Shown here: positions 1 through 8,697 of the stretch, in pieces
How the letters are laid out: each line of letters opens with the position of its first letter
Numbering within the stretch: position 1 is the stretch's first letter
DNA from: CAYPIE01 sp964410665
GTDB lineage: Bacteria > Planctomycetota > Planctomycetia > Gemmatales > Gemmataceae
NCBI GenBank assembly: GCA_964410665.1
Contig: CAYPIE010000006.1
Location: 62,001-126,000 of the forward strand
Length of the DNA: 64,000 bases
Direction of reading: 5' to 3'
Translations under genes and position numbers: made by a program
The notes under the pieces: model-generated
What the model was told of the DNA's origin: nothing
The model's input: only the letters and a program-made list of their open reading frames with translations
Database searches by the model: none

Positions 1-945
1 ATTGAACGCGATCCAGATCAGTCACGGTTTACCCGTCGTATTACGGAGCGGGCCGTTCGCTTTATCACCGACCATCAGAACCGTCCATTCTTTCTCTACT
101 TGCCCCATGTGATGCCCCATGTGCCGATCTTTGCATCAAAGGGGTTTCGCGGCTCCTCCAAGCAGGGTCTTTATGGCGATGTCATCCAGGAACTCGATGC
201 CTCGATGGGGACCATCCTTCTCACCCTCCAGAAACTCAACCTGGATGAAAACACCCTCATCATTTTCTGTTCAGATAATGGACCCTTCCTATCCTATGGC
301 AGCCATGCGGGTTCGGCGCGACCGCTGCGAGGTGGCAAACTCACCACCTTTGAGGGAGGCGTTCGCGTCCCTTGTCTGATGCGTTGGCCAGGTGTCATCC
401 CGGCAGGAACGGTTTGTGCAGAGGTGGCCAGCACCATCGATCTGATGCCAACCATTGCCCAACTACTCAAGACCCGCTTGTCGAACAAACGAAAGATTGA
501 TGGCAAGAATATTCTGCCCTTGATGCAGGGTGAGGCCAATGCTCGATCGCCACACCAGTCGTTGTTCTTCTACGCTGGCAGTGAATTGCAGGCGGTCCGC
601 AAGGGTCCATGGAAACTCCACCTGCCTCACGATTATCTCGAGGTTGCAGGACCGACTCGTTCGGATGGTAAACCAGCGAATTGGGAGAACCTGCAACCGA
701 GAGCCATCACGCAATCGGGGATCCGTGGGATTGCTAGTCGTCATGGCTACAAGGTCGAGAAGCTCCCCTTGTCACTGTATCACCTTGGCCAGGATATCGG
801 GGAACAGAACAATCTGGCCAAACAGCATCCTGAGGTTGTGGCCCAACTCCTTCGTGAGGTCGAGACGATGCGGGCTGATTTGGGCGATTCGTTGGTCGGC
901 AAACCAGGTCCGAATGTCCGTCCGTGTGGACGAGTCGACCATTGA
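1..945 (+). CDS. Arylsulfatase, C-terminal part (5' end outside window)
   Basis: The reading frame is open from base 1, so this is the 3' part of a longer gene. The protein carries the second half of an alkaline-phosphatase-fold sulfatase: FFLYLPHVMPHVP (substrate-side loop), the metal-binding motif FCSDNGP, and RGGKLTTFEGGVRVP, which supplies the conserved Lys and the GG-R/P segment of arylsulfatase A-like enzymes. The formylglycine motif (C-x-P-x-R) must lie upstream of the window and cannot be checked. Enzymes of this family hydrolyse sulfate esters, in planctomycetes often from algal or host polysaccharides, after export; substrate is not predictable here. It ends convergently with recJ, 125 bp away. 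Confidence 0.9.
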   Translation: MERDPDQSRFTRRITERAVRFITDHQNRPFFLYLPHVMPHVPIFASKGFRGSSKQGLYGDVIQELDASMGTILLTLQKLNLDENTLIIFCSDNGPFLSYGSHAGSARPLRGGKLTTFEGGVRVPCLMRWPGVIPAGTVCAEVASTIDLMPTIAQLLKTRLSNKRKIDGKNILPLMQGEANARSPHQSLFFYAGSELQAVRKGPWKLHLPHDYLEVAGPTRSDGKPANWENLQPRAITQSGIRGIASRHGYKVEKLPLSLYHLGQDIGEQNNLAKQHPEVVAQLLREVETMRADLGDSLVGKPGPNVRPCGRVDH

Positions 946-1070
946 CGATCGCGATGGTGTCACTGGAGAGTGTGGTGCCGCATTCAAAGCAAGAGAAGTG
1001 AGCCACAGTCAGAGGAGCGTTGTGGACGGGAGGCGAACGCATGGGGCCGGTGACTTTCCGGTCTCTGAGG

Positions 1071-2846
1071 CTAGACCAGTTGGACCGTATCACCCACCTG
1101 GAAGTCCACCACCTCGACTTCGACGCTGGTGTTTCCATTCCAAGCGTTGAGCCGGGGACAAAAGGCGAGGAACACGGCATCGCTGGCCGCGTGCAATTCT
1201 TCCAGGCGATCTCCAAGGTTCCAGGCAATCGCCCGTAGCGAGGTGCCTTCCTGTTGAACGCGGAAGGTCAAATGTTTGCCCCCTTGGCCAATGCGTCTTG
1301 GGTCCTGGACGATCCGTACCGGGCCGGCAAGGAAGCGCGGGCGTGGGTTGCCTGCACCATAGGGTTCCAAGCGATCGATATCCCGGATTAGCCCAAAGGT
1401 CACCGCACTCAAGGGGATCTCAGCTTCCAGTTCCATCCGCGGGGGTGGAACGCCTTCGGGGAAGTAGCGGGCGACCTCGGCACAAAAGCGTTCGCGAAAT
1501 CGCTCCAAGCGACCCGGAAGCACGGCAAAGCCAGCCGCCGCGGCATGCCCGCCGTGCCGAAGTAGGTCTTCGCCACAAGCATGAAGGACTTCGTGCAAGG
1601 GAATCCCGGGCACCGAGCGGCCGGAGCCGCCCTCCTCCTTACCCGCTTTCCCCTCGCGCTCGGCGATCATAAGAACCGGACGAGCATATTGCTCGACCAG
1701 CCGACCAGCAACGATTCCAAGCACGCCCCCATGCCACGATGGGTTCGCGAGGACCAGCGCTGGCTGGGCATCGAGGCGATGTCGTTCCACCATCTCCTGG
1801 GCCATCTGGGTGATCTGACGCTCAATCTCTTGACGTCGCAGGTTGGCCTCTTCTAAACGATTGGCTGCTTCGGCGGCATGTTGGGGGTCACTGGTGGTGA
1901 GCATCTCGACCACATAGCGGGCACAGTTCATGCGTCCAGCGGCATTGATCCGCGGCCCCAGCCGAAACGCGATATCCTCAGCCCGCAGCGCGGTGTCCAG
2001 TAAACGCGTACGTTCTAACAATGCCCGGAGTCCAACCACCGGGGCCTTTGTAATCCGCTCAAGCCCGTGCTTGACCAGAATGCGATTTTCATCGGTCAGC
2101 GGTACCACATCGGCGACCACTCCGAGGGTGGCCAGACTGAGGGCATCGAAGAGATATTCACGTAAGTCGCTCGACACACGTTCGCCGCCGCTCATCCGCT
2201 GGGCCAACCCCCAAGCGAGCTTGAAGGCAACCGCAGCTCCCGAGATCCCGCCGAAGGGATACTCACTCCCTGGTAAGCGTGGATGGACGATCACACTGGC
2301 TTCGGGCAGCACATCTTTGGGTTCGTGATGATCGGTTATGATCAGATCGAGACCAAGTTCGCGCGCGTGCAACGCCTCTCGGCAGCTTGTGATGCCACAA
2401 TCCACCGTGACGACGAGCTTGACCCCTGCTTCGGCTAAATCGTCCAAGGCAGCGCTGCTCAGTCCGTAGCCATCATCGGCCCGTTTCGGAATACGAAATG
2501 CAGTCGGTACGCGAAGTTGCCGAAGCAAGCGAAGCAAGATCGCTGTTCCAGTCAGCCCATCGACATCATAATCGCCATAAACACAAATTTTCTGATGTCG
2601 GTGGATCGCCTCCATGAGCCGATCCACCGCAACCTCCAGCCCAGGAAGCAAGCGAGGTGAATAGAGGTCGCGTAACTCAGCGCTGAGGAAACGACGTGCA
2701 GTCTCGGGCTCGGTGAAGCCACGATTGAGCAATAACTGACCGACCACCGGGGAGACCTGCAAGGCCTTCGCCAGACGCTGACTGGCACGCGGATCGTGCG
2801 GCTTGAGTTCCCAAAGCTTACGAACACGGGCCAAGACCAACTCCAT
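1071..2846 (-). CDS. recJ: Single-stranded-DNA-specific exonuclease RecJ
   Basis: RecJ degrades single-stranded DNA 5' to 3' in recombination and mismatch or base-excision repair. The protein (about 591 residues) shows the DHH-phosphoesterase motifs in order: YGDYDVDGLTGTAIL near residue 90, VVTVDCGITS near 145, ITDHHEP (the DHH signature) near 170, then a DHHA1-type module with GGHAAAAGFAV near 450 and an OB-fold C-terminal part. Length matches the family. An in-frame TTG lies two codons upstream, but the ATG at 2846 is preferred. No clear Shine-Dalgarno is seen. It is divergent from nadD with a 139-bp shared upstream region. Confidence 0.95.
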   Translation of the reverse strand: MELVLARVRKLWELKPHDPRASQRLAKALQVSPVVGQLLLNRGFTEPETARRFLSAELRDLYSPRLLPGLEVAVDRLMEAIHRHQKICVYGDYDVDGLTGTAILLRLLRQLRVPTAFRIPKRADDGYGLSSAALDDLAEAGVKLVVTVDCGITSCREALHARELGLDLIITDHHEPKDVLPEASVIVHPRLPGSEYPFGGISGAAVAFKLAWGLAQRMSGGERVSSDLREYLFDALSLATLGVVADVVPLTDENRILVKHGLERITKAPVVGLRALLERTRLLDTALRAEDIAFRLGPRINAAGRMNCARYVVEMLTTSDPQHAAEAANRLEEANLRRQEIERQITQMAQEMVERHRLDAQPALVLANPSWHGGVLGIVAGRLVEQYARPVLMIAEREGKAGKEEGGSGRSVPGIPLHEVLHACGEDLLRHGGHAAAAGFAVLPGRLERFRERFCAEVARYFPEGVPPPRMELEAEIPLSAVTFGLIRDIDRLEPYGAGNPRPRFLAGPVRIVQDPRRIGQGGKHLTFRVQQEGTSLRAIAWNLGDRLEELHAASDAVFLAFCPRLNAWNGNTSVEVEVVDFQVGDTVQLV

Positions 2847-2985
2847 GGGCAAGAATGCACCGAGCTATACCTGTGCAGCCGAACAGCAACCAAACTCTGT
2901 TAGAACCGAAGTTGCGTTGAGAAACAAGTCCAACCCAGCTACCTTCAGCAGAAACGAAGACGCCCGCACAGGAGACCGACACAAC

Positions 2986-3600
2986 ATGCGCATTGGCATC
3001 TTCGGGGGAACGTTTGACCCGATCCATCTCGGGCATCTGCTGATGGCCGAGCAGTGTCGTGAACAAGCCAACTTAGAGCAGGTTTGGTTTATCCCTGCCG
3101 CCCAGCCCCCACATAAAATGGACGCTGAATTGAGTCCATTTGACCGGCGAGTGGAGATGCTCGAACTGGCACTCGCAGGAGCACCGCGTTTCCGGGTAGA
3201 CCGACTGGAAGCCGAACGGGCTGGACCAAGTTATACCAGCGAAACCCTCGCCGAATTGAACCAGCGGTATGCAGAGGCCAACTTCTTCCTGCTGCTTGGC
3301 GCGGACTGCTTGCCAGACTTACCCAAATGGTATCAGGCTCCGAGCATTCTCGATCAAGCAACTCTTCTGGTTGTGCCTAGACCGGGTGAGTCGATCCTGT
3401 CCCGGGAGCAGTTGGCACGGACTCTAAAACTCGAACCGACCCGTGTGCGGCTCCGGATCGTGGACGCCCCGGAAATTGGGCTGGCCAGTCATCAGATCCG
3501 GCAGCGGGTAGCGGCCGGCCGGAGCATCCGCTACATGGTGCCGCACGCCGTCGAGGTCTACATTCACGAAAAGCAACTTTACCGGCAGCAAAATGCCTAG
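2986..3600 (+). CDS. nadD: Nicotinate-nucleotide adenylyltransferase NadD
   Basis: NadD converts nicotinate mononucleotide and ATP to deamido-NAD in NAD biosynthesis. The 204-residue protein begins MRIGIFGGTFDPIHLGHLL, containing the nucleotidyltransferase motif GGTFDPIHxGH, followed by PAAQPPHK and LLLGADCLPDLPKW, all typical of NadD. The usual C-terminal SSTxIR signature is replaced by LASHQIRQRV, a mild divergence. The frame is open further upstream, but this ATG places the first beta-strand and GGTFDP motif at the N-terminus as in the family, and an AGGAGA sequence lies about 10 nt before it. Its stop codon overlaps the frameshifted tail of the convergent channel gene. Confidence 0.93.
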   Translation: MRIGIFGGTFDPIHLGHLLMAEQCREQANLEQVWFIPAAQPPHKMDAELSPFDRRVEMLELALAGAPRFRVDRLEAERAGPSYTSETLAELNQRYAEANFFLLLGADCLPDLPKWYQAPSILDQATLLVVPRPGESILSREQLARTLKLEPTRVRLRIVDAPEIGLASHQIRQRVAAGRSIRYMVPHAVEVYIHEKQLYRQQNA

Positions 3601-3799
3601 CCTAACTCGGTACCACGCGACTGACGGGCTCGACCTGATTGCCGCAACAGACCATCCCTCGAGGAAGTTAGCTCCTCTGAGACTGGCAGTGCGACCGGCA
3701 AATGCGACAGGTCTAGAGCAGTTGGTCGTTTTTCGACCGCCAGGCGAACCGACCGGAGTTCCTGGTGCAGTTGGGCCAGAAGCAGATCGAGACGGAAAG
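3597..3799 (-). other. Out-of-frame coiled-coil tail of the channel (apparent 1-nt frameshift)
   Basis: Reading the other frame on the minus strand from the short T run at about 3796-3798 gives an open frame to a stop at 3597. Its start, FRLDLLLAQLHQELRSVRL, is a good heptad-patterned amphipathic helix, as expected for the C-terminal tetramerisation helix that follows S6 in bacterial voltage-gated channels. Adding one T to the run joins this to the channel as ADEL-FRLDLLL. The annotated in-frame tail (ICFWPNCTRNS...) has no such pattern. This is either a real mutation, programmed slippage, or a sequencing error in a homopolymer. Confidence 0.7.
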
Positions 3800-4552
3800 T
3801 TCATCGGCCACGCCGTGCGGCGCAGACGATAGACTCGCCATCTTTTGGGCCTGAAGTTCCGCTTGGGCTTCATGCATGCTGTTGACGATCAAGCCAATAA
3901 ACAGATTCAGCATGATCATGGTACCCAACAAGATAAACGAGCTAAAGTAGCCAACCGCCAGCAGCTGCGGTCCGGATTGGACCTGCGTCTTGAGCAGCTC
4001 TGGCCACCCCTCGAGGGTTACCACCTGAAACATGGTTAACATTGCCTGGTGCAAGCTAGCAAAGTGTTGCGGATCCGTCGCACCGAACAATCGCACACCA
4101 ATCACCGCATAGCTGTAGATAAAGATGAGCAACAACAGCCCGATATAGCCGACCGAGCCAAAGCACTTGATCAGAGAGCGGACGATCAGCTGCAGCCGGG
4201 GCACCCGGGTGATTAAACGGAACACCCGCAAAACGCGCACCAGGCGGAACACCTTGGCAAAACCGCTGTCCACAGGCAGAAAGCACACCACCACAATAAG
4301 GAAGTCAAAAACGTTCCAGCCATCGGCGAAGTAGCGTAAAGGATGACGCCCCTCCGCACCGACCTTGATGGCGATCTCGCCGACAAAAATCCACAAGATC
4401 ACCATATCCAAGTGATCCAGGAGCGGTCCGTAGGCCTGCATCACTTCGGGGTAGGTGCGTAAACCGACTTCGAGGCTGGCCAGAAGAATCGTGACCAGGA
4501 TAAAGCTTTGGAATAGCCAGGAATCTCGAAGGGTACGAAGGAAGTGGGCCAT
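3713..4552 (-). CDS. Voltage-gated cation channel, BacNav/CavMr-like
   Basis: This encodes a single-domain six-transmembrane voltage-gated channel that should assemble as a tetramer in the inner membrane. S1-S3 span roughly residues 13-93. S4 has Arg at 103, 106, 109, 112, 116 and 119, mostly every third position. S5 is about 131-155, and S6 about 200-224 ends NLFIGLIVNSM, as in bacterial sodium channels. The pore filter at 179-185 is TLEGWPE. NavAb and NaChBac carry TLESW; the native calcium channel CavMr is known for a Gly at the position after Glu. Calcium preference is therefore plausible but inferred. After about residue 252 the frame turns into Cys/Trp-rich sequence; the expected coiled-coil lies in another frame (see the separate entry). 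Confidence 0.85.
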   Translation of the reverse strand: MAHFLRTLRDSWLFQSFILVTILLASLEVGLRTYPEVMQAYGPLLDHLDMVILWIFVGEIAIKVGAEGRHPLRYFADGWNVFDFLIVVVCFLPVDSGFAKVFRLVRVLRVFRLITRVPRLQLIVRSLIKCFGSVGYIGLLLLIFIYSYAVIGVRLFGATDPQHFASLHQAMLTMFQVVTLEGWPELLKTQVQSGPQLLAVGYFSSFILLGTMIMLNLFIGLIVNSMHEAQAELQAQKMASLSSAPHGVADELSVSICFWPNCTRNSGRFAWRSKNDQLL

Positions 4553-4867
4553 GATCCATCCTCCCGCGCGATGCGACGCTAGGATCGGGGAGTTCCCAGG
4601 TGTGTCGCTTTGAGGTGTTGCTGAGAGTACGCCTCGCTGCTCCTATCCGGCTCCGGCATGCTCGCTTGTGCCCGACCTAGGCAGTTTGTTGATGATCAAG
4701 CTCGGACAGGACACCGAATGAAAAGCCGATCTGAGCGGTGGAACAGGCAGCCCATGCCTACCTGCACTTGAGCTCTACTTCTGAAGGACAACACCTCGCT
4801 CAAATCTCGCGGCATCAAAGGGGAAGAGGTCCACAAAGCCCAAGTGCACGCATGTAGAAATGACCCC
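4553..4867. other. Intergenic region, 315 bp, nothing recognised
   Basis: This gap separates the start of the channel gene from the end of the EboD-like gene, both on the minus strand. It should contain the channel promoter. I see no convincing open frame, RNA gene or strong hairpin in it. Confidence 0.5.
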
Positions 4868-6049
4868 CTATGATGGCGTGACTTCGCGATGGGCAAAGCG
4901 GGCAACCCGAGCAATCGCCTCACGGATTATTCCCAACTCGAGTTGGTGAACATTCAGCGGATCGCCGACCCCACGTAGCATGGTAAGGGTGAGTTGTCCG
5001 CCGAGATGCTGGCGAAATTCTTCAAGCCCCTGGCATACCTCGTCCGTATGTTCGGTCATCAGGGTATCGGTCAGGGGTAGGCGCAGGTCCTCAAGACACC
5101 GAAGTACGCGATAAGCATCTACCTCTGACAGACCATGGCTCAGCGCAGAAACCATCACGTCGGTGGCAACTCCGATCGCCACCGCTTCACCATGTCGAAT
5201 CCGGTATTGGCTCATCGGTTCGAGCTTATGAGCCGACCAATGGCCAAAATCCAGCGGTCGCGCTTCAAGCATCTCAAATGGGTCGCCCCCCTGGGTGATA
5301 TGGGCGAGATGAAATTCCGCAGACTGGGCAATGATCGGAAAGGCGGCCTGAAGATCACGCTGAGCAATATGCCGAGCCGATTGACAAAGACGGTCAAACC
5401 ACTCCCGGCTCTTGAGCAAGAAGACTTTGACGGATTCGGCAAAACCAGCGCGATAATCCCGATCAGACAGCGTATGTAACAAACCCAGATCATTGATCAC
5501 CGCCCAGGGCACCGCGAAGGTCCCGATCCAGTTCTTTTTCCCAAAATGATTGATGGCATTCTTGACGCCTACCCCAGAATCGGTCTGCCCAAGCGTGGTA
5601 CTAGGTAAACGGATCAAGCGGATGCCCCGATGGGCGATCGCTGCGGCGTAACCGACCGCGTCCAGCACGGCTCCCCCACCGACGACAATGATGTAGCTGC
5701 GCCGATCCAAATTGGCTTGATGAATACGGCTGAGAATCTGTTCAATCACCATATCATCGTTCTTGCAAGCCTCACCCCCTGGAATCAATTCGGGCTGGCC
5801 GACCAATTGAACTTGGCGGGCATGAGTTCGCAACAGACTCGGCAGCCGCTCCGCCACCAAGGGGTTGGCAACAACGACGGCAGTATCCAAACAGAGCAAT
5901 ACACGGGGAGGTTCGGCACTCCCCGCTTCAAGGAGTTGGCAAAGGACGGGAGCGTCACGGCCGAGAATATCCTCGGTAAAACGCAGCCGGTGCGTGAATG
6001 GCACGGCAAACGAAATATCTAGCGGGGGACGTGTCATCGCGGACTTCAT
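4868..6049 (-). CDS. EboD-like sugar-phosphate cyclase (3-dehydroquinate synthase family)
   Basis: Members of this NAD-dependent superfamily cyclise sugar phosphates (AroB, 2-epi-5-epi-valiolone synthase, EboD). The protein has PGGEACKND near residue 97, VGGGAVLDAVGYAA (NAD-binding), RLPSTTLGQTDSGVGVKN, and metal-ligand regions around FAESVK, RPLDFGHWSAHKLE and RHGEAVAIG. The GGEACKND stretch, the length near 393 residues and the tail QHLGGQLTLTML fit the EboD branch better than a true AroB, which is shorter. EboD belongs to the ebo cluster, but no eboA/B/C/E gene is visible here. The ATG at 6049 has AGGA upstream; an alternative ATG is at 6037. Product unknown. Confidence 0.8.
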   Translation of the reverse strand: MKSAMTRPPLDISFAVPFTHRLRFTEDILGRDAPVLCQLLEAGSAEPPRVLLCLDTAVVVANPLVAERLPSLLRTHARQVQLVGQPELIPGGEACKNDDMVIEQILSRIHQANLDRRSYIIVVGGGAVLDAVGYAAAIAHRGIRLIRLPSTTLGQTDSGVGVKNAINHFGKKNWIGTFAVPWAVINDLGLLHTLSDRDYRAGFAESVKVFLLKSREWFDRLCQSARHIAQRDLQAAFPIIAQSAEFHLAHITQGGDPFEMLEARPLDFGHWSAHKLEPMSQYRIRHGEAVAIGVATDVMVSALSHGLSEVDAYRVLRCLEDLRLPLTDTLMTEHTDEVCQGLEEFRQHLGGQLTLTMLRGVGDPLNVHQLELGIIREAIARVARFAHREVTPS

Positions 6050-6220
6050 TTCGACGTATATCCTGATCACATGATATTCTGCTCAAACAACCGTATCAAT
6101 CCGAGTGAGTTCACGAGCCCAAAGTCGTCGCGGGCTCTCACTGGAGGTCATCGGTCCGAATCTGGGTAAACCAGAAATCGCATTATCGGGAGAGAATCGC
6201 GGAATCCAGATCGGTTCGTC

Positions 6221-6248
6221 TGGACGCTCTACCTTAAGCCGCTATAGT
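6221..6248 (+). promoter_or_regulatory. Putative sigma-70-type promoter of rplC
   Basis: TGGACG (4 of 6 to TTGACA) lies 16 bp before TATAGT (5 of 6 to TATAAT). Initiation a few bases downstream would give a leader of about 63 nt before the rplC ATG at 6318. Base matching only; planctomycete consensus promoters may differ. Confidence 0.4.
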
Positions 6249-6317
6249 GATTATTTCTTAATTGCGGGTGGTCTTGCACGGGCCAAACGTGAAAAAAATC
6301 GCAACAGGGTCGCTACG

Positions 6318-7031
6318 ATGCCGCTGGGACTGCTTGGAACAAAGATTGGAATGACGCAGGTATACGATACGGATGGTCAGGTTGCCCCGGTCACGGTGTT
6401 GCAACTGGGTCCGTGTCCGGTGTTGCAGATCAAAACGAACGATGGCATTGACGGCTACAATGCGGTGCAAATGGGCTTCCTGGACAAGCCACGCCGCAAG
6501 GCTACCCGTGCCGAGCGTGGGCACGTCTCGGCTGAGTTGGAGTCGAAGCGTCGGCAAACTCCTGGAACCAAGCCACTAGCCCCCAAAGCGAATACGGAAC
6601 CGCAGAGGTATGTCCGCGAGTTTCGCATGGAACCCGAAGAGGCCCTGCCTTCGGTGGATGTTGGTCAGGTTCTCAATGTCGAAGAAATTTTCAAAGAAGT
6701 AAAGAGTGTTGATGTTATTGGCACCAGCAAAGGCCGTGGTACCGCCGGGGTCATGAAGCGACACAATTTTGCTGGCCTCCCCGCAGCGCATGGCGCCAAA
6801 AAGGTTCACCGTCAGGCTGGCTCAACCGCTTCGCTGGCGAGTAACCGTGGCTCGGGTCGTCCGAAAAAGGGGTTACGCCGCGCCGGTCGTTATGGTGCAG
6901 AGCGCGTGACCGTGCGAAACCTGAAAGTCATCAAAATCGACCTCGAACACCATCTGCTTCTCGTTGAAGGAGCGGTTCCAGGATATAATGGCGCCTTTGT
7001 GATGGTGCGGCCAACCAACAAAAAGGGTTAA
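6318..7031 (+). CDS. rplC: 50S ribosomal protein L3
   Basis: L3 binds 23S rRNA early in large-subunit assembly and reaches the peptidyl-transferase centre. The 237-residue protein starts MPLGLLGTKIGMTQVYD and contains VDVIGTSKGRGTAGVMKRHNF and GAERVTVRNL, with the closing LLLVEGAVPGYNG. It is longer than the E. coli protein (209 residues) because of a basic insertion near residues 75-95. The loop after HRQAGS, which in most L3 proteins reads GSIG with nearby Gly/Gln residues, is diverged (TASLASNRGSGRPKK). The start is the ATG giving the conserved N-terminus. Its neighbours are an EboD-like gene and an Hsp70, not rpsJ and rplD, so it is orphaned from the S10 operon or is a second copy. Confidence 0.93.
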   Translation: MPLGLLGTKIGMTQVYDTDGQVAPVTVLQLGPCPVLQIKTNDGIDGYNAVQMGFLDKPRRKATRAERGHVSAELESKRRQTPGTKPLAPKANTEPQRYVREFRMEPEEALPSVDVGQVLNVEEIFKEVKSVDVIGTSKGRGTAGVMKRHNFAGLPAAHGAKKVHRQAGSTASLASNRGSGRPKKGLRRAGRYGAERVTVRNLKVIKIDLEHHLLLVEGAVPGYNGAFVMVRPTNKKG

Positions 7032-7104
7032 GCCGTACTGCCTATCTCGACAGTTGGATCACGATCGACCGCTCACCGCGGTGGCCAACTGAGAGGGACT
7101 TCTC

Positions 7105-8664
7105 ATGGCCGTTGTCGGCATCGACCTCGGAACCACCTTCTCGGCCATTGCCGCTCTGGATGAGGCTGGGCACCCGACTACGATTCCTAATCGCGACGGC
7201 GATATGCTCACTCCCAGCGCCGTTTTGATCATGGACCATCAGGTGGTGATAGGTCAGGCAGCACTCGACGTGGAGCAAGACCAACCCGAACGGGTCGCTT
7301 CACTGATCAAACGCCGAATGGGTTTGGACAATTATGGTCGTTTGATTGCCGGTCGCGATTTTCGGCCCGAAACGTTGTCAGCACTGATCTTACGCAAACT
7401 CGTTCAAGACGCAGAGCTTCGACTCGGCCCGATCGAACAAGCGGTGATTACGGTTCCCGCTTACTTCGACGATACCCGTCGGAAAGCAACCCAGGATGCC
7501 GGTCGCATCGCAGGGCTCAAGGTCATTGACATTATCGATGAACCGACGGCAGCCGCCCTTGCCTACTCGTTACAGCAACCAGTTCAACCGGGCAAGGTCG
7601 CTCCTGAACTCGCGTCCCAACCGCGAAATGTCTTGGTGTATGATCTCGGGGGTGGCACCTTTGATGTCACGGTGGTTCGGCTCACGCGCAAACATTTCCA
7701 AACGCTGGCCATTGAAGGCGATGTACGACTCGGCGGGAAAGACTGGGATGATGTCTTGATCCGACATGTTGCCGAAGAATTTCGCAACACTCATCGCAGC
7801 GATCCTCTGAGTGATCCGCAATCGCTTGCGAGCCTCCATGCCGCCGCCGAGCGGGCCAAACGTACCCTCAGTAAACTGGATCAGGCGACGATTACCTGCA
7901 CGCACGATGGCAAAAAGCTCGCAGTCCCGATCAGCCGTCGTAAATTCGAGGAACTCACCCGGCATCTGCTGACCCGGACCCGGCTGACCACCATGAATGT
8001 ACTCAAGCAGGCCAAGCTCAGCTGGGAACAAGTGGACCGGGTGCTCATGGTCGGGGGCTCCACGCATATGCCGATGACGCGGCGTATGCTTCGCGAGCTA
8101 TCTGGGAAGGAACCAGACAACACGCTGGCGGTCAGCGAGGTCGTCGCTCGTGGGGCTGCATTCCATGCGGGGATCATCCAGGCACGGCAAGCAGAGCGTG
8201 CCTCGGCCGCAGCAGCGAAGCTACCAGAGGCGTTACTCGATGTGGTGGAGATCAATGTCAATGCGCACAGCCTTGGGGTAGAAGTTCGCCAGGGTGAAGA
8301 TCGCATCAATGACATCCTCATTGCCAAGAATACCCAATTGCCGGCCGCGGCAAGCCGCGTGTATCGCACGGTGGTCGAGAATCAAACCCGCGTCCGAGTC
8401 CGCGTCTTGCAAGGCGAGGCCCATCAGGCGGACGCCTGCATTTCCATTGGCGAATGTTGGATCGAAGATCTCCCCGCCAATCTGCCCAAGGCTGCCCCTA
8501 TTCAGGTCCGCTGCGGATGTGCAGCCAATGGTCTGGTCGATGTCATGGCCCTGGATATGACTAGCGGCCGCATGGCTCGAACCACCATCCATCGGGTCAG
8601 CGGACTCAGTGATGCGCAGATTCGCGAAGAAGCTGCGTGGGTTGCCCAGGTTGAGATTTCCTAA
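7105..8664 (+). CDS. Short Hsp70-family chaperone lacking the helical lid
   Basis: The protein begins MAVVGIDLGTTFSAIAA (phosphate-1 loop of actin/Hsp70 ATPases) and contains IIDEPTAAALAYS, VYDLGGGTFDVTVV and VLMVGGSTHMPM, so the nucleotide-binding domain (about residues 1-380) looks intact. A beta-sandwich substrate-binding domain (VNAHSLGVEVRQG... onward) follows, but the protein stops at 519 residues; DnaK has about 640. The alpha-helical lid and the EEVD-like tail are therefore missing. It follows rplC by 73 bp with a GAGAGGG ribosome binding site, and is followed by a zinc-ribbon protein and endonuclease V. No dnaJ or grpE is adjacent. It is probably a specialised chaperone rather than the main DnaK. 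Confidence 0.9.
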   Translation: MAVVGIDLGTTFSAIAALDEAGHPTTIPNRDGDMLTPSAVLIMDHQVVIGQAALDVEQDQPERVASLIKRRMGLDNYGRLIAGRDFRPETLSALILRKLVQDAELRLGPIEQAVITVPAYFDDTRRKATQDAGRIAGLKVIDIIDEPTAAALAYSLQQPVQPGKVAPELASQPRNVLVYDLGGGTFDVTVVRLTRKHFQTLAIEGDVRLGGKDWDDVLIRHVAEEFRNTHRSDPLSDPQSLASLHAAAERAKRTLSKLDQATITCTHDGKKLAVPISRRKFEELTRHLLTRTRLTTMNVLKQAKLSWEQVDRVLMVGGSTHMPMTRRMLRELSGKEPDNTLAVSEVVARGAAFHAGIIQARQAERASAAAAKLPEALLDVVEINVNAHSLGVEVRQGEDRINDILIAKNTQLPAAASRVYRTVVENQTRVRVRVLQGEAHQADACISIGECWIEDLPANLPKAAPIQVRCGCAANGLVDVMALDMTSGRMARTTIHRVSGLSDAQIREEAAWVAQVEIS

Positions 8665-8697
8665 CCCCCAAGCCACCCTGATCAGGAATCCGCCGCC

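Noticed and set aside
4696..4923. 75-codon minus-strand frame in the channel-EboD gap
   Set aside because: It overlaps the EboD-like 3' end and has no motif or ribosome site.
7570..8067. 165-codon frame antisense to the short Hsp70
   Set aside because: It is the mirror of a strongly conserved coding frame, with no motif of its own.
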